Shown here: positions 1-13,844 of the stretch, one piece after another
Numbering within the stretch: position 1 is the first letter of the stretch
Layout: each line of letters starts with the position of its first letter
DNA from: Pseudomonadota bacterium
Lineage (GTDB): Bacteria; Pseudomonadota; Gammaproteobacteria; Burkholderiales; SG8-39
Direction: 5' to 3'
NCBI GenBank assembly: GCA_947455195.1
Contig: CANGMI010000005.1
Location: 1 to 64,000 of the forward strand
Length of the DNA: 64,000 nucleotides
Notes under the pieces: generated by a model
What the model saw: the letters and a program-made list of their open reading frames with translations, nothing else
What the model was told of the DNA's origin: nothing
The model's database searches: none
Made by a program: the position numbers and the translations under genes

Positions 1-162
1 GTGGAGTTGCCGGAAGGCACCGAGATGGTGATGCCGGGTGACAACATCAAGCTGGTCGTGACGCTGATTCAGCCGATCGCGATGGAGCAGGGCCTGCGCT
101 TTGCGATTCGCGAAGGTGGCAAGACCGTGGGCGCCGGTGTCGTCGCCAAGGTGATCGAATAA
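1..162 (+). CDS. tuf: Elongation factor Tu, C-terminal end (5' truncated by window)
   Basis: The first 53 codons are open from base 1 and end in a TAA at 160-162. They encode the end of EF-Tu domain 3, including the MPGDN segment, the RFAIREGG segment and the terminal [10 protein letters not shown], which is typical of proteobacterial EF-Tu. EF-Tu delivers aminoacyl-tRNA to the ribosome as a GTP complex in the cytoplasm. The start and the GTPase domain lie outside the window. A tuf copy just upstream of tRNA-Trp and secE-nusG is the usual betaproteobacterial arrangement. Confidence 0.95.
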   Translation: MELPEGTEMVMPGDNIKLVVTLIQPIAMEQGLRFAIREGGKTVGAGVVAKVIE

Positions 163-173
163 GACTCGGGTCT

Positions 174-210
174 GCGTGACGGCATGGCCCCGTGGGCGAT
201 GCCGTCACGC
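174..210 (+). other. Near-perfect stem-loop between tuf and tRNA-Trp
   Basis: Bases 174-185 pair perfectly with 199-210 (12 bp). After one G-G mismatch, 187-190 pair with 194-197, closing a 3-nt CGT loop. No T-tract follows, so this is not a canonical intrinsic terminator. It may be a processing site between tuf mRNA and the tRNA precursor, or a U-less terminator. It begins 12 bases after the tuf stop codon and ends 27 bases before the tRNA. Confidence 0.55.
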
Positions 211-237
211 GGGTGCGGCCAGTGCAGTGCGTAGCGT

Positions 238-313
238 AGGGGTATAGCTCAACTGGCAGAGCGTCGGTCTCCAAAACCGAAGGTTGGGGGTTCGATTCCC
301 TCTGCCCCTGCCA
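238..313 (+). tRNA. trnW: tRNA-Trp (anticodon CCA)
   Basis: This is a 76-nt cloverleaf. The acceptor stem AGGGGTA pairs with TGCCCCT, the discriminator is G and the 3' CCA is encoded at 311-313. The D-arm contains TAGCTCAACTGGCAGAGC, the anticodon loop is CTCCAAA (anticodon CCA, Trp) and the T-loop is GGTTCGATTCC. Its position between tuf and secE matches other betaproteobacteria, and it is probably processed from a tuf-trnW-secE transcript. Confidence is high because every arm pairs. Confidence 0.97.
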
Positions 314-490
314 CCAAGGCGCATTGCGAGGAACTGCGGAGTCGGACGTCGGGTCTGGTACGAGTTTCGGGATCTGCAGGTGAACGCTGCCCGGCAGGGT
401 GCCAGGCGAAGAGCAGCAAGGGTGACGCCAGGCCCCGATCGTCGAAGTGACGCCGCTGGTTGCAATGAATACGGCATGGTCAAAATCTGA

Positions 491-859
491 ATGCAAGCGC
501 AACCGATGATGGTCGATCGCATCAAGCTCGTGGTCTCGGCGCTCCTGCTGATCGCCGGGCTGGTGGCGTTCTACGTGTACTCGAATCAGCCCGGCTGGCT
601 CAGGTTCGGCATGGTGCTTGTCGGCATCGCTGCTGCCGTGGGGGCCGGCTGGACGTCACAGGCGGGCCGCAGTCTGCGCGGGTTCACGCGCGAGTCGATC
701 GTCGAAGCGCGCAAGGTTGCCTGGCCTGCGCGCAAGGAGTCCCTCCAGACCACGGCTGCCGTGTTCGGCTTCGTGGTCCTGATGGCAGTCTTCCTCTGGG
801 TGGTCGACAAGACCCTGGAGTGGAGTATCTACGATGTCATTCTGGGCTGGAAACGGTAG
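491..859 (+). CDS. secE: Preprotein translocase subunit SecE
   Basis: This 122-residue inner-membrane protein is the small essential clamp subunit of the SecYEG channel. Three hydrophobic segments are visible at about residues 12-30, 36-53 and 88-109, the three-helix form found in gammaproteobacteria and betaproteobacteria. The conserved amphipathic cytoplasmic stretch before the last helix (EARKVAWPARKES) contains the SecE signature. nusG follows 51 bases downstream, the classic secE-nusG pairing. The assigned ATG lacks a strong ribosome-binding site; an in-frame ATG 15 bases later is an alternative. Product identity is secure and only the exact start is uncertain. Confidence 0.93.
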   Translation: MQAQPMMVDRIKLVVSALLLIAGLVAFYVYSNQPGWLRFGMVLVGIAAAVGAGWTSQAGRSLRGFTRESIVEARKVAWPARKESLQTTAAVFGFVVLMAVFLWVVDKTLEWSIYDVILGWKR

Positions 860-910
860 CGACCGCGAGGTCGTGGTTGCAGTTCTGAATCTCCTCTGTT
901 AGGACTCAAG

Positions 911-1441
911 ATGCGGTGGTACGTCGTACATGCCTACTCGGGCTTCGAGAAGTCGGTCCAGCGAGCGCTGGAGGACCGCATTCGTCGTGCCGACATGCAG
1001 TCGAAGTTCGGCCGAATCCTCGTTCCCACCGAAGAAGTGGTGGAGATGAAGGGCGGACAGAAGAGCATCTCCGAGCGCAAGTTCTATCCGGGCTATGTGC
1101 TGGTCGAAATGGAGATGGAGGACGAGGCATGGCACCTGGTGAAGAACACTGCCAAGGTCACCGGCTTCGTGGGTGGTGCGCACGGGCGCAAGCCGCCGCC
1201 CCTGTCGGACAAGGAAGTGGGCGAGATCCTGCACCAGATGCAGGAGGGGGTCGAGAAGCCCAAGCCCAAGGTTCTGTTCGAGGTGGGTGAAGCAGTCCGC
1301 GTCAAGGACGGCCCGTTCACCGATTTCCACGGCACCGTCGAGGAAGTGAATTACGACAAGAGTCGTATCAAGGTGTCGGTCACGATCTTCGGGCGAGCAA
1401 CGCCGGTTGATCTCGAATTCGGTCAGGTCGAGAAGGCCTGA
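911..1441 (+). CDS. nusG: Transcription termination/antitermination protein NusG
   Basis: This 176-residue protein opens with [12 protein letters not shown], the NusG N-terminal domain that binds the beta' clamp helices of RNA polymerase. The C-terminal KOW domain ([21 protein letters not shown], about residues 120-140) contacts Rho or ribosomal protein S10. NusG suppresses pausing, assists Rho and couples transcription to translation. An AGGA element lies just upstream of the ATG. The gene sits between secE and rplK as in nearly all proteobacteria. Confidence 0.97.
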   Translation: MRWYVVHAYSGFEKSVQRALEDRIRRADMQSKFGRILVPTEEVVEMKGGQKSISERKFYPGYVLVEMEMEDEAWHLVKNTAKVTGFVGGAHGRKPPPLSDKEVGEILHQMQEGVEKPKPKVLFEVGEAVRVKDGPFTDFHGTVEEVNYDKSRIKVSVTIFGRATPVDLEFGQVEKA

Positions 1442-1548
1442 TCGCAGGCCGCCAACCCTGACGGCAGCAGGTCGCGGCGGCGTTTCCGCCGGGCAGTGAC
1501 GGGGAGCACCACCGCCGTGGCGCGCATGAACCCGACAGGAGAGCCTCA

Positions 1549-1980
1549 ATGGCAAAGAAGGTCGTAGGTCTCATCAAGCTGCAGATCCCTGCAGGCAAGG
1601 CCAACCCGAGCCCGCCGGTTGGCCCGGCCCTCGGTCAGCGTGGTCTGAACATCATGGAATTCTGCAAGGCTTTCAATGCCCAGACGCAGAAGATGGAACC
1701 CGGCCTCATGCTGCCGGTGGTCATCACGGCCTACGCCGACAAGAGTTTCACCTTCATACTCAAGTCGCCCCCGGCGACCGTCCTGATCAAGAAGGCAGCC
1801 CAGATCACCAAGGGCAGTGCACGTCCGCATACCGACAAGATCGGCAAGATCACGCGGGCCCAGGCCGAAGAAATCGCGAAGACCAAGATGCCTGACCTCA
1901 CCGCCTCCGATCTCGAGGCTGCGGTGCAGACGATTGCCGGAAGCGCCCGCTCGATGGGCATCGTGGTAGAGGGACTCTGA
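1549..1980 (+). CDS. rplK: 50S ribosomal protein L11
   Basis: This 143-residue protein has the L11 N-terminal proline-rich segment ([18 protein letters not shown]) and a C-terminal 23S-rRNA-binding domain ending in [14 protein letters not shown]11 forms the base of the L7/L12 stalk with L10 at the GTPase-associated centre and is needed for stringent-response activation of RelA. A strong AGGAG element precedes the ATG. The stop codon is one base from the rplA start, so the two genes are almost certainly translationally coupled. Confidence 0.98.
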   Translation: MAKKVVGLIKLQIPAGKANPSPPVGPALGQRGLNIMEFCKAFNAQTQKMEPGLMLPVVITAYADKSFTFILKSPPATVLIKKAAQITKGSARPHTDKIGKITRAQAEEIAKTKMPDLTASDLEAAVQTIAGSARSMGIVVEGL

Positions 1981-1981
1981 C

Positions 1982-2686
1982 ATGAAACCAACCAAGCGCA
2001 AGCAGGCCCTGGCCAATCTGGTCGATCGCAGCCGCTCGTATGCCGCAGTCGACGCTTTCGAACTGGTGAAGAAGGGTGCTACCGCCAAGTTCAACGAATC
2101 GATCGACGTCGCCGTCAATCTGGGTATCGATGCCAAGAAGTCCGACCAAGCCGTTCGTGGTTCGGTCGTGCTTCCTGCCGGTACCGGCAAGTCGGTGCGG
2201 GTTGCCGTCTTCGCCCAGGGTGACAAGGCGGAGGCAGCGCGTGCAGCCGGTGCCGATATCGTCGGCATGGAAGATCTCGCCGAGCAGGTCAAGGCGGGCA
2301 ACCTCAATTTCGACGTCGTCATCGCCAGCCCGGACACGATGCGCGTCGTCGGCGCCCTGGGTCAGATCCTGGGTCCGCGCGGCCTGATGCCGAACCCGAA
2401 GGTCGGCACGGTGACGCAGGACGTTGCCGGTGCCGTCCGGAACGCGAAGGCCGGTCAGGTGCAGTACCGCGCCGACAAGGGCGGTATCGTGCAGTGCACG
2501 ATCGGGCGTGTGTCGTTCACGCAGGAGCAGTTGCGCCAGAACCTCTCGGCCCTGATCGAGGCGTTGAACCGATCCAAGCCGGCCACGTCCAAGGGCGTGT
2601 ATCTGCGCAAGATCTCGCTCTCGAGCACGATGGGACCCGGGGTACGCGTCGATGTCACCAGCGTGAACGCGCCTGCCCAGGCTTGA
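1982..2686 (+). CDS. rplA: 50S ribosomal protein L1
   Basis: This 234-residue protein spans the full L1 length. It contains the conserved [21 protein letters not shown] region and [16 protein letters not shown] near the C-terminus. L1 forms the mobile stalk at the ribosomal E site. In many bacteria it also represses the L11 operon by binding its own mRNA, but no clear L1 target was recognised upstream of rplK here. The start follows the rplK stop by one base. Confidence 0.98.
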   Translation: MKPTKRKQALANLVDRSRSYAAVDAFELVKKGATAKFNESIDVAVNLGIDAKKSDQAVRGSVVLPAGTGKSVRVAVFAQGDKAEAARAAGADIVGMEDLAEQVKAGNLNFDVVIASPDTMRVVGALGQILGPRGLMPNPKVGTVTQDVAGAVRNAKAGQVQYRADKGGIVQCTIGRVSFTQEQLRQNLSALIEALNRSKPATSKGVYLRKISLSSTMGPGVRVDVTSVNAPAQA

Positions 2687-2778
2687 GGGCAGCGCCGGTC
2701 ATTGACCGGGTGCAAGGAACTTTGGGCCCGTCGTCCGGGCTGCCGGTGAAGTCTGTCGGCATCGGGACGGCGGGGTTG

Positions 2779-2880
2779 TCAAAGACCGCAGGTGCAATAT
2801 CGCTTAATGGACGATGTTGCGGCAGGATGACCTCGTGTCATCCTTCCGAGGCATCGCAAACCTGCGCAGATGGCGGTCCC
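2779..2880 (+). promoter_or_regulatory. L10 autoregulatory leader (L10(L12)4 binding site)
   Basis: The 342-base gap between rplA and rplJ holds this conserved leader. It begins with TCAAAGACCGCAGGTG, continues with CTTAATG, and closes with the pairing strand CCTGCGCAGATGGCGGTC at about 2861-2878. CGCAGGTG pairs with the CCTGCG strand, bringing the AGA/TAAT bulges together as in known L10 leaders. Bound L10-L7/L12 complex represses translation of rplJL. A small inner hairpin (AGGATGAC / GTCATCCT) lies at about 2824-2844. The rest of the gap contains no credible gene; a promoter for rplJL is likely here, but I could not fix its boxes. Confidence 0.8.
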
Positions 2881-3028
2881 CAAATGAAGGATTTGAACGG
2901 CTTGAGCAGTGCCTGCCAGTCCCGATTGAAAGGTCGCCGTGTTGGAGTGCGTGCCGCCCGTCCCGATTGCAGCCGTTCCGGCTGCGACGGTGGGCAGGTG
3001 GCGCGTTTCCGTTTGATGGAGGTAGGCC

Positions 3029-3559
3029 GTGAGTCTTAACCGTGAAGGAAAGCAGGCGATTGTCGAGGAAGTCTCCGCAGCAGTTGCGCAGGCCCAAGGC
3101 ATCGTCATTGCGGAATATCGGGGTCTCACAGTCGGGTCGATGACCGCACTGCGCAAGCAGGCACGGGCATCGGGGGTATACCTGAAGGTCCTGAAGAACA
3201 CGCTCGCGCGTCGCGCCGTGCAGGGAACGCCGTTTGAACCGTTGGCCGAGAAACTCGTCGGCCCGCTGATCTACGGTCTTTCTGCTGATCCGGTCGCCGT
3301 GGCGAAGGTTCTGATCGACTTTTCCAGGACGAACGACCGGTTCGTGATCAAGGGTGGAGCCATGCCTGGCGCCGTCATCTCGGCTGCCGAGGTGAAGGCA
3401 CTGGCAACGATGCCGTCACGCGAGGAACTCCTCGCGACGTTGATGGCAACGATGAATGCCCCGATCCAGAAGTTCGTGTCGACGCTCAACGAGGTTCCGG
3501 CGCGGTTCGTCCGCACCGTTGCCGCGGTGCGCGACCAGAAGGAATCCGCTGCTGCCTGA
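3029..3559 (+). CDS. rplJ: 50S ribosomal protein L10
   Basis: This 176-residue protein starts at a GTG preceded by GGAGG at about 3018-3022. The sequence [16 protein letters not shown] and the [11 protein letters not shown] motif are the L10 signature. The C-terminal helix (residues ~135-170) carries the binding sites for L7/L12 dimers. L10 anchors the L7/L12 stalk to L11 and 23S rRNA and autoregulates this operon through the leader upstream. The GTG start may help keep synthesis low relative to rplL. Confidence 0.97.
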   Translation: MSLNREGKQAIVEEVSAAVAQAQGIVIAEYRGLTVGSMTALRKQARASGVYLKVLKNTLARRAVQGTPFEPLAEKLVGPLIYGLSADPVAVAKVLIDFSRTNDRFVIKGGAMPGAVISAAEVKALATMPSREELLATLMATMNAPIQKFVSTLNEVPARFVRTVAAVRDQKESAAA

Positions 3560-3682
3560 CCGCCCCGCGGTGGGTGCCGGGTCCCGACCGGGATCGAGCA
3601 ATCACCGATGGCGCAGGGCGGGCCAGCGAACCCGACCGATTCGAGATGCAATACCTGCAGGTACTCAACTAGGAGCAACACA

Positions 3683-4066
3683 ATGGCACTTTCCAACGCT
3701 GAAATCCTGGATGCAATCGCCGCCAAGACCGTCCTCGAGATCTCTGAACTGATCAAGATGATGGAAGAGAAGTTTGGCGTCTCGGCTGCTGCTGCCGCGG
3801 TCGCCGTGGCTGCCCCGGGCGCCGGCGCTGCCGCTGCCCCGGCTGCTGAAGAGCAGACCGAGTTCACCGTCATGCTGGTCGCAGCCGGCGAGCAGAAGGT
3901 GGGCGTGATCAAGGCCGTGCGCGAACTGACCGGCCTCGGCCTGAAGGAAGCGAAGGACCTGGTCGACGGTGCACCGAAGCCCGTCAAGGAAGGCGTGTCG
4001 AAGGCTGACGCCGACGCCGTCCTGAAGAAGCTGATCGAGGCTGGCGCCAAGGCCGAGATCAAGTAA
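3683..4066 (+). CDS. rplL: 50S ribosomal protein L7/L12
   Basis: This 127-residue protein has the N-terminal dimerisation domain ([19 protein letters not shown]), an Ala-rich hinge (residues ~38-58) and the C-terminal factor-binding domain ([20 protein letters not shown]). It is the multi-copy stalk protein that recruits EF-Tu and EF-G. The start chosen is the ATG preceded by AGGAG at 3671-3675; the frame is open further upstream, but that extension has no conserved sequence. It is followed by a long stem-loop before rpoB. Confidence 0.97.
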   Translation: MALSNAEILDAIAAKTVLEISELIKMMEEKFGVSAAAAAVAVAAPGAGAAAAPAAEEQTEFTVMLVAAGEQKVGVIKAVRELTGLGLKEAKDLVDGAPKPVKEGVSKADADAVLKKLIEAGAKAEIK

Positions 4067-4081
4067 TCGCCTGAGCGGGGC

Positions 4082-4108
4082 GCCCATGCGCACCGTGTGC
4101 GCGTGGGC
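4082..4108 (+). promoter_or_regulatory. rplL-rpoB intercistronic stem-loop (attenuator or processing site)
   Basis: Bases 4082-4093 pair with 4097-4108 (11 Watson-Crick pairs plus one T-G), closing a 3-nt CGT loop. No T-run follows. In Escherichia coli the rplL-rpoB gap holds a partial terminator and an RNase III site that set the ratio of ribosomal-protein to polymerase mRNA. Position and shape suggest the same role here, which is inference from position. Confidence 0.6.
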
Positions 4109-4205
4109 ACTCCTGCCCGCCTTGTCCCGACGCGGTATCCGGGATGAGGCGGGCGCAATCGCTTTTGCATGTCGATCGTACCCAGCACCCTGAACCGGAG
4201 CCTCC

Positions 4206-7200
4206 ATGACGTCCACCACCGTGTACTCCTCGACCGAGAAGAAGCGCATCCGCAAGAGCTTTGCCAAACGGGCGAGCGTGCTGAAGGTGCCCTACCTGCT
4301 CGCGACGCAGATCGCGTCCTACGCGGCCTTCCTGCAGGAGGGATCTCCGGTTGGCGCGCGCAAGAACGAGGGACTCCAGGCGGCGTTCACCTCCATCTTC
4401 CCGATCGCTTCGCACTCCGGCAATGCGCGGCTCGAATTCGTCAGCTACGCGCTGGGCGAGCCTCCCTTCGACGTGAAGGAGTGCCAGCAGCGCGGTCTGA
4501 CCTTTGCCAGCCCCCTGCGCGCCAAGGTGCGCCTCACCATCATGGACAAGGAGGCGCCCAAGCCGACGGTCAAGGAGGTGAAGGAGCAGGAGGTCTACAT
4601 GGGCGAGATTCCGCTCATGACCACCACCGGATCGTTTGTCATCAATGGCACCGAACGGGTCATCGTCAGCCAGTTGCATCGTTCGCCTGGCGTCTTCTTC
4701 GAGCATGACCGTGGCAAGACCCACTCCTCGGGCAAGCTGCTGTTCTCCTCGCGCATCATTCCCTATCGTGGTTCGTGGCTCGACTTCGAGTTCGACCCGA
4801 AGGATTACGTCTATTTCCGCGTCGACCGTCGACGCAAGATGCCGATCACGATCCTCCTGAAGGCGATCGGCATGAATCCCGAGCAGATCCTCGAGACGTT
4901 CTACGACTTCGAGGCCTTCTCGATCAACGCCGAGTCGATCGAGTTCGAACTGGTCCCCGATCGCCTGCGTGGCGAGATGGCGCGTTTCGAGATCGCCGAC
5001 GCAAAGGGCAAGGTCATTGTCCAGAAGGACAAGCGGATCAACGCCAAGCACATCCGCGACATCGAGGCGGCGGGTGTTCGCCAGGTGGTCGTGCCCGAAG
5101 ATTTCCTCCTGGGACGCACCCTCGCCTCGCGTGTCGTCGACACCGAGACTGGCGAGGTCGTGGCCAATGCCAACGACGAAGTCACGGAAAAGCTGCTGGC
5201 CCAGTTGCGCGAATCGGGCATCAAGACCATTCGCACCATCTACACCAACGATCTCGATCAGGGTGCCTACATCTCGCAGACCCTGCGTATCGATGAAACT
5301 GAAGATCAGTGGCACGCCCGCGTTGCGATCTATCGCATGATGCGCCCCGGAGAGCCGCCGACCGAAGACGCGGTCGAGGCGCTCTTCAACGGTCTGTTCT
5401 ACGCGGAAGAACGCTACGACCTGTCGGGTGTCGGCCGCATGAAGTTCAACCGCCGCGCCTATCCGGTCAAGATCGACGAGAAGACGCCCGGCTGGCTGCG
5501 GCGCTTCTATGCGCGGGTCGGTGCCCGGGATGAGTTGGGTCCGATGACCATTTCGAACGACGACCTGCTCGCCGTGATCGGCATTCTGGTCGAACTGCGC
5601 AATGGTCGCGGCGATATCGACGACATCGATCACCTGGGTAACCGCCGGGTGCGCTCGGTCGGTGAACTCGCCGAGAACCAGTTTCGCGCTGGCCTTGTTC
5701 GCGTCGAGCGGGCCGTCAAGGAGCGACTCTCGCAGGCCGAGAGCGACAATCTGATGCCGCACGACCTGATCAATGCCAAGCCCATTTCGGCCGCGATCAA
5801 GGAATTCTTCGGCTCCTCGCAGTTGTCGCAGTTCATGGATCAGACCAATCCGCTGTCCGAGATCACGCACAAGCGGCGTGTATCGGCGCTCGGACCGGGT
5901 GGCCTGACAAGAGAGCGTGCCGGTTTCGAGGTTCGCGACGTGCATCCGACCCACTACGGTCGCGTCTGCCCGATCGAGACGCCTGAAGGCCCGAACATCG
6001 GCCTGATCAATTCACTGGCGCTCTATGCGCAGACAAATGACTACGGGTTCCTCGAGACTCCCTATCGCAAGGTGAGTGATGGTCGCGTGACCGACCAGAT
6101 CGACTTCCTGTCGGCCATCGAAGAAGGCAACTACGTCATTGCGCAGGCCAACGCCGCGCTGGACGCGGATGGTCGGCTCGAAGACGGCCTCGTCTCGTGC
6201 CGCTTCAAGAACGAGTTCACGCTCGCTACGGCGGATCGCGTCCAGTACATGGACGTGGCGCCGGCGCAGATCGTGTCGGTAGCGGCATCGCTCATTCCGT
6301 TCCTCGAACACGATGATGCAAACCGGGCGCTGATGGGCTCGAACATGCAGCGTCAGGCCGTACCGTGCCTGCGCCCCGAAAAGCCGCTGGTTGGCACCGG
6401 CGTCGAGCGCACCGCTGCGGTCGACTCGGGCACTGCCGTGACGGCGCTGCGGGGCGGGCGCGTCGATTATGTCGATGCGAGTCGTGTCGTGGTGCGTGTG
6501 AACGATGACGAGACCGTGCCGGGTGAAGTGGGCGTCGATATCTACAACCTCATCAAGTACACCCGCTCCAACCAGAACACCAACATCAATCAGCGCCCCC
6601 TGGTAACCCCGGGCGAGCAGATTGCGGCCGGTGACGTGATCGCCGACGGCGCTTCCACCGACATGGGTGAACTGGCGCTCGGCCAGAACATGCTGGTCGC
6701 GTTCATGCCCTGGAACGGCTACAACTTCGAGGATTCGATCCTGATCTCGGAGCGTGTGGTGGCTGATGACCGATTCACCTCGATTCACATCGAGGAACTG
6801 ACGGTCGTTGCCCGCGATACCAAGCTCGGGCCGGAGGAAATCACCCGCGACATCTCGAATCTCTCGGAGGGCCAGCTCGGCCGACTGGACGATTCGGGCA
6901 TCGTCTACATCGGTGCTGAAGTCGAGGCTGGCGACGTGCTGGTCGGGAAGGTCACCCCCAAGGGTGAGACGCAGCTCACGCCGGAAGAAAAGCTGCTGCG
7001 CGCCATCTTCGGCGAGAAGGCGTCCGACGTGAAGGACACGTCGCTGCGCGTGCCCTCGGGCATTGCCGGTTGCGTGATCGATGTTCAGGTGTTCACGCGA
7101 GAAGGCATCGAGCGCGACAAGCGGGCGCAGCAGATCATCGACGATGAACTGAAGCGCTACAAGAAGGATCTGGCCGACCAGATGCGAATCGTGGAGAACG

Positions 7201-8387
7201 ATGCCTTCGGTCGTATCGAGCGTCTCATCGTCGGCAAGAAGGCCGCCAAGGGTCCGAACAAGCTCGGCAAGGGCGATACCATCACCAGCCAGTACCTCGA
7301 TGGCCTCGAGCGCTATTTCTGGTTCGAGATCTCGCTCGCCGATGAAGAGGCACAGGGTCAGCTCGAGTCGCTGAAGGACAGTCTGTCGAAACTGCGTGAA
7401 GAGTTCGATCACGCCTTCGAAGCAAAGCGCAAGAAGCTCACCCAGGGCGATGAACTGCCCCCCGGCGTGATCAAGATGGTGAAGGTCTATCTGGCGGTGA
7501 AGCGCCGCGTGCAGCCGGGCGACAAGATGGCTGGCCGTCACGGCAACAAGGGTGTGATCTCGCGGATCGTACCGGTGGAGGACATGCCCCACATGGCCGA
7601 CGGAACCCCGTGCGATGTCGTGCTCAATCCGCTGGGGGTCCCGTCGCGGATGAACGTCGGTCAGATTCTCGAGACTCACCTGGGATGGGCGGCCAAGGGC
7701 ATCGGCATGCGCATCGGCGCCATGCTGAAGCGCCAGGCTGACATTGCCCAGGTGCGCGGGTTCATCGAACGCATCTACAACGACAGCGGCAAGCGCGAGG
7801 ATGTCTCCGGACTCAGTGACGACGAGATCATGAAGCTCGCGCTCAACCTGTCCAAAGGCGTGCCCTTTGCCACACCGGTATTCGATGGTGCGTCGGAAGA
7901 CGAGATTCGCGCGATGCTCGACCTCGCCTTCCCGAGCGGCGACCCGGCAACCGAGGCCCTGAAGCTCAATGCGTCCAAGACCCAGGCTACGCTGTTCGAC
8001 GGACGTACCGGTGATGCGTTCGATCGTGAAGTGACGGTGGGCTACATGCACGTGCTGAAACTCCACCATCTGGTGGATGACAAGATGCACGCGCGCTCGA
8101 CCGGGCCGTACAGCCTGGTGACCCAGCAACCGCTGGGTGGCAAGGCCCAGTTCGGTGGCCAGCGCTTCGGCGAGATGGAAGTCTGGGCACTGGAGGCCTA
8201 CGGCGCCTCGTACACCCTGCAGGAGATGCTCACGGTCAAGTCCGATGACATCAACGGGCGTACCAAGGTCTACGAGAACATCGTCAAGGGCGATCACAAG
8301 ATCGATGCGGGCATGCCCGAGTCGTTCAACGTGCTGGTGAAGGAAATCCGGTCGCTCGGCATCGATATCGATCTGGAACGCCGTTGA
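4206..8387 (+). CDS. rpoB: DNA-directed RNA polymerase subunit beta
   Basis: This 1393-residue protein is full length for a proteobacterial beta subunit. The rifampicin-pocket region reads [19 protein letters not shown] followed by [13 protein letters not shown], with the usual sensitive-type residues (Gln, Asp, His, Arg, Ser). Further on are [11 protein letters not shown], the [12 protein letters not shown] segment and the C-terminal [19 protein letters not shown] clamp motif. The subunit forms the catalytic centre together with RpoC. The ATG follows CCGGAGCC after the intercistronic stem-loop, and rpoC begins 61 bases downstream. Confidence 0.98.
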   Translation: MTSTTVYSSTEKKRIRKSFAKRASVLKVPYLLATQIASYAAFLQEGSPVGARKNEGLQAAFTSIFPIASHSGNARLEFVSYALGEPPFDVKECQQRGLTFASPLRAKVRLTIMDKEAPKPTVKEVKEQEVYMGEIPLMTTTGSFVINGTERVIVSQLHRSPGVFFEHDRGKTHSSGKLLFSSRIIPYRGSWLDFEFDPKDYVYFRVDRRRKMPITILLKAIGMNPEQILETFYDFEAFSINAESIEFELVPDRLRGEMARFEIADAKGKVIVQKDKRINAKHIRDIEAAGVRQVVVPEDFLLGRTLASRVVDTETGEVVANANDEVTEKLLAQLRESGIKTIRTIYTNDLDQGAYISQTLRIDETEDQWHARVAIYRMMRPGEPPTEDAVEALFNGLFYAEERYDLSGVGRMKFNRRAYPVKIDEKTPGWLRRFYARVGARDELGPMTISNDDLLAVIGILVELRNGRGDIDDIDHLGNRRVRSVGELAENQFRAGLVRVERAVKERLSQAESDNLMPHDLINAKPISAAIKEFFGSSQLSQFMDQTNPLSEITHKRRVSALGPGGLTRERAGFEVRDVHPTHYGRVCPIETPEGPNIGLINSLALYAQTNDYGFLETPYRKVSDGRVTDQIDFLSAIEEGNYVIAQANAALDADGRLEDGLVSCRFKNEFTLATADRVQYMDVAPAQIVSVAASLIPFLEHDDANRALMGSNMQRQAVPCLRPEKPLVGTGVERTAAVDSGTAVTALRGGRVDYVDASRVVVRVNDDETVPGEVGVDIYNLIKYTRSNQNTNINQRPLVTPGEQIAAGDVIADGASTDMGELALGQNMLVAFMPWNGYNFEDSILISERVVADDRFTSIHIEELTVVARDTKLGPEEITRDISNLSEGQLGRLDDSGIVYIGAEVEAGDVLVGKVTPKGETQLTPEEKLLRAIFGEKASDVKDTSLRVPSGIAGCVIDVQVFTREGIERDKRAQQIIDDELKRYKKDLADQMRIVENDAFGRIERLIVGKKAAKGPNKLGKGDTITSQYLDGLERYFWFEISLADEEAQGQLESLKDSLSKLREEFDHAFEAKRKKLTQGDELPPGVIKMVKVYLAVKRRVQPGDKMAGRHGNKGVISRIVPVEDMPHMADGTPCDVVLNPLGVPSRMNVGQILETHLGWAAKGIGMRIGAMLKRQADIAQVRGFIERIYNDSGKREDVSGLSDDEIMKLALNLSKGVPFATPVFDGASEDEIRAMLDLAFPSGDPATEALKLNASKTQATLFDGRTGDAFDREVTVGYMHVLKLHHLVDDKMHARSTGPYSLVTQQPLGGKAQFGGQRFGEMEVWALEAYGASYTLQEMLTVKSDDINGRTKVYENIVKGDHKIDAGMPESFNVLVKEIRSLGIDIDLERR

Positions 8388-8448
8388 TCACGGCCTGCTC
8401 GCGAAACCGTTTGCCCAACCCTCGGACATTGTCTGCCAGGAGCGAAGC

Positions 8449-12666
<4,218 letters not shown>

Positions 12667-12690
12667 TCTCTCGATCGCGTGCATCAGGAG

Positions 12691-12723
12691 CCGGATGTCC
12701 TCTCGAGGGGCATCCGGTTTTTT
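12691..12723 (+). terminator. Rho-independent terminator after rpoC
   Basis: CCGGATGTCC at 12691-12700 pairs with GGGCATCCGG at 12708-12717 around a short loop and is followed directly by TTTTTT (12718-12723). This is a textbook intrinsic terminator ending the rplKAJL-rpoBC transcript. It is the only stem-loop noticed in the window with a clear T-run. Confidence 0.92.
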
Positions 12724-12770
12724 CATGGCGTAGCCGAATGGCAGGCGTGATCGCCTGCCATTGGACGGGG

Positions 12771-13781
12771 TCATGCGATCGGCTGATCGATCTTTTGTAC
12801 GGACTTGAATCGGCTGACCAGGTAGTCCCCTGACTTGATCGGTGCGTAGCGGGCCGGATTGCTGGCCGACTGGCATTGCGGGAGGCAGTGGACCGGTGCC
12901 GAGTAATCGAGATTGAAGAAGGTCGGAATCGAATAGCGTTCGCGTCCGCTCCGGTTGACCACCCGGTGCAGGTTGGACAGGTAGAGGTCGTTGGTCCAGA
13001 CCTTGAACATGTCGCCCAGATTCACGACGAAGGTACCCTCGATGAAGGGTGCGGCCACCCACTCGCCATCACGCTTTCTCAGTTCGAGTCCGCCGATCGG
13101 ATCCTGCGTCAGCAGCGTGATCATGCCGTAGTCGGAGTGCGGTGCCACGCCAAACTCCGCGTCACGTGCGATCGGGGGCTGTGGCGGATAGTGGAAGAGG
13201 CGCGTCTGCACCATGGGCTTTTTCGTGTACTGGAGGAAGAAGTCTTCAGACTCCCCCAGGCTGATGGCAAAGACCCGGAGCAGGCGCAGTCCGAGTGCCA
13301 TCGTGTGGTCGAAGTAGGCTTCGGCGGCTTCGCGCAACCAGGGCATGTCGGCGGGCCAGCGATTGGGGCCGTGCAACGGAAGTCCGGCCTGGACGTCCGG
13401 ATCGGTGAGCGGCAGATCCAGGGCGTACTCGTAGCTTTCCTTGAGATCGGGAGCAAAGCCCGGATGCTGGTTGATGCCGTAGGGCATCCAGCCCCGCCTG
13501 AAGCGATCGTCGAGCTTGATCGCGGCGCGCGCCGATTCGGGCAGTGCGAAGAATCGCCGTGTTGCCTCGAAGACGTTGTCGACGACTTGCTGGGGTACCC
13601 CGTGGTGGCTCACGTAGAAGAAGCCGATCGTCTCGCAGGCATGCCGCAGTTCGCGTGCAAGCGGTTCGAGATCTCCGCCGATGAGGAGGGGTGTGAGGTC
13701 GAGTACCGGCAACTCTTCACGCGTTGCCGCGCGCGGGGCCGTGGATATCTTCGAGGCTTCGTCGACTGTCGTGAGAGACAT
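12771..13781 (-). CDS. Isopenicillin N synthase family 2-oxoglutarate/Fe(II) oxygenase
   Basis: This 336-residue cytoplasmic enzyme has the DIOX_N domain (PVLDLTPLL..., residues ~24-125) and the jelly-roll 2OG-Fe(II) domain. The iron ligands are His215, Asp217 (PHSDYG) and His272 (SNLHRV). RYS at 282-284 is the 2-oxoglutarate-binding Arg-x-Ser. The family includes plant ACC-oxidase/IPNS-type enzymes and fungal thymine 7-hydroxylase. The substrate is unknown. It is the last gene of a minus-strand unit behind a NitT/TauT-type importer, so the imported compound or a product of it is the likely substrate. GGAG lies upstream of the ATG. Confidence 0.88.
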   Translation of the reverse strand: MSLTTVDEASKISTAPRAATREELPVLDLTPLLIGGDLEPLARELRHACETIGFFYVSHHGVPQQVVDNVFEATRRFFALPESARAAIKLDDRFRRGWMPYGINQHPGFAPDLKESYEYALDLPLTDPDVQAGLPLHGPNRWPADMPWLREAAEAYFDHTMALGLRLLRVFAISLGESEDFFLQYTKKPMVQTRLFHYPPQPPIARDAEFGVAPHSDYGMITLLTQDPIGGLELRKRDGEWVAAPFIEGTFVVNLGDMFKVWTNDLYLSNLHRVVNRSGRERYSIPTFFNLDYSAPVHCLPQCQSASNPARYAPIKSGDYLVSRFKSVQKIDQPIA

Positions 13782-13844
13782 CGGGCGTTCTCCTTGTCTG
13801 TGTGCATCTGGCCGGGGGCGGATGATGCTGCGGTGGGTGCGGCT

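Noticed and set aside
2494-3039. 181-codon frame covering the end of rplA and the rplA-rplJ gap
   Set aside because: It lacks family motifs, overlaps rplA in another frame and spans the structured L10 leader.
3608-3682. 25-codon extension of rplL
   Set aside because: The L7/L12 sequence begins exactly at the ATG at 3683, which has an AGGAG site; the extension is not conserved.
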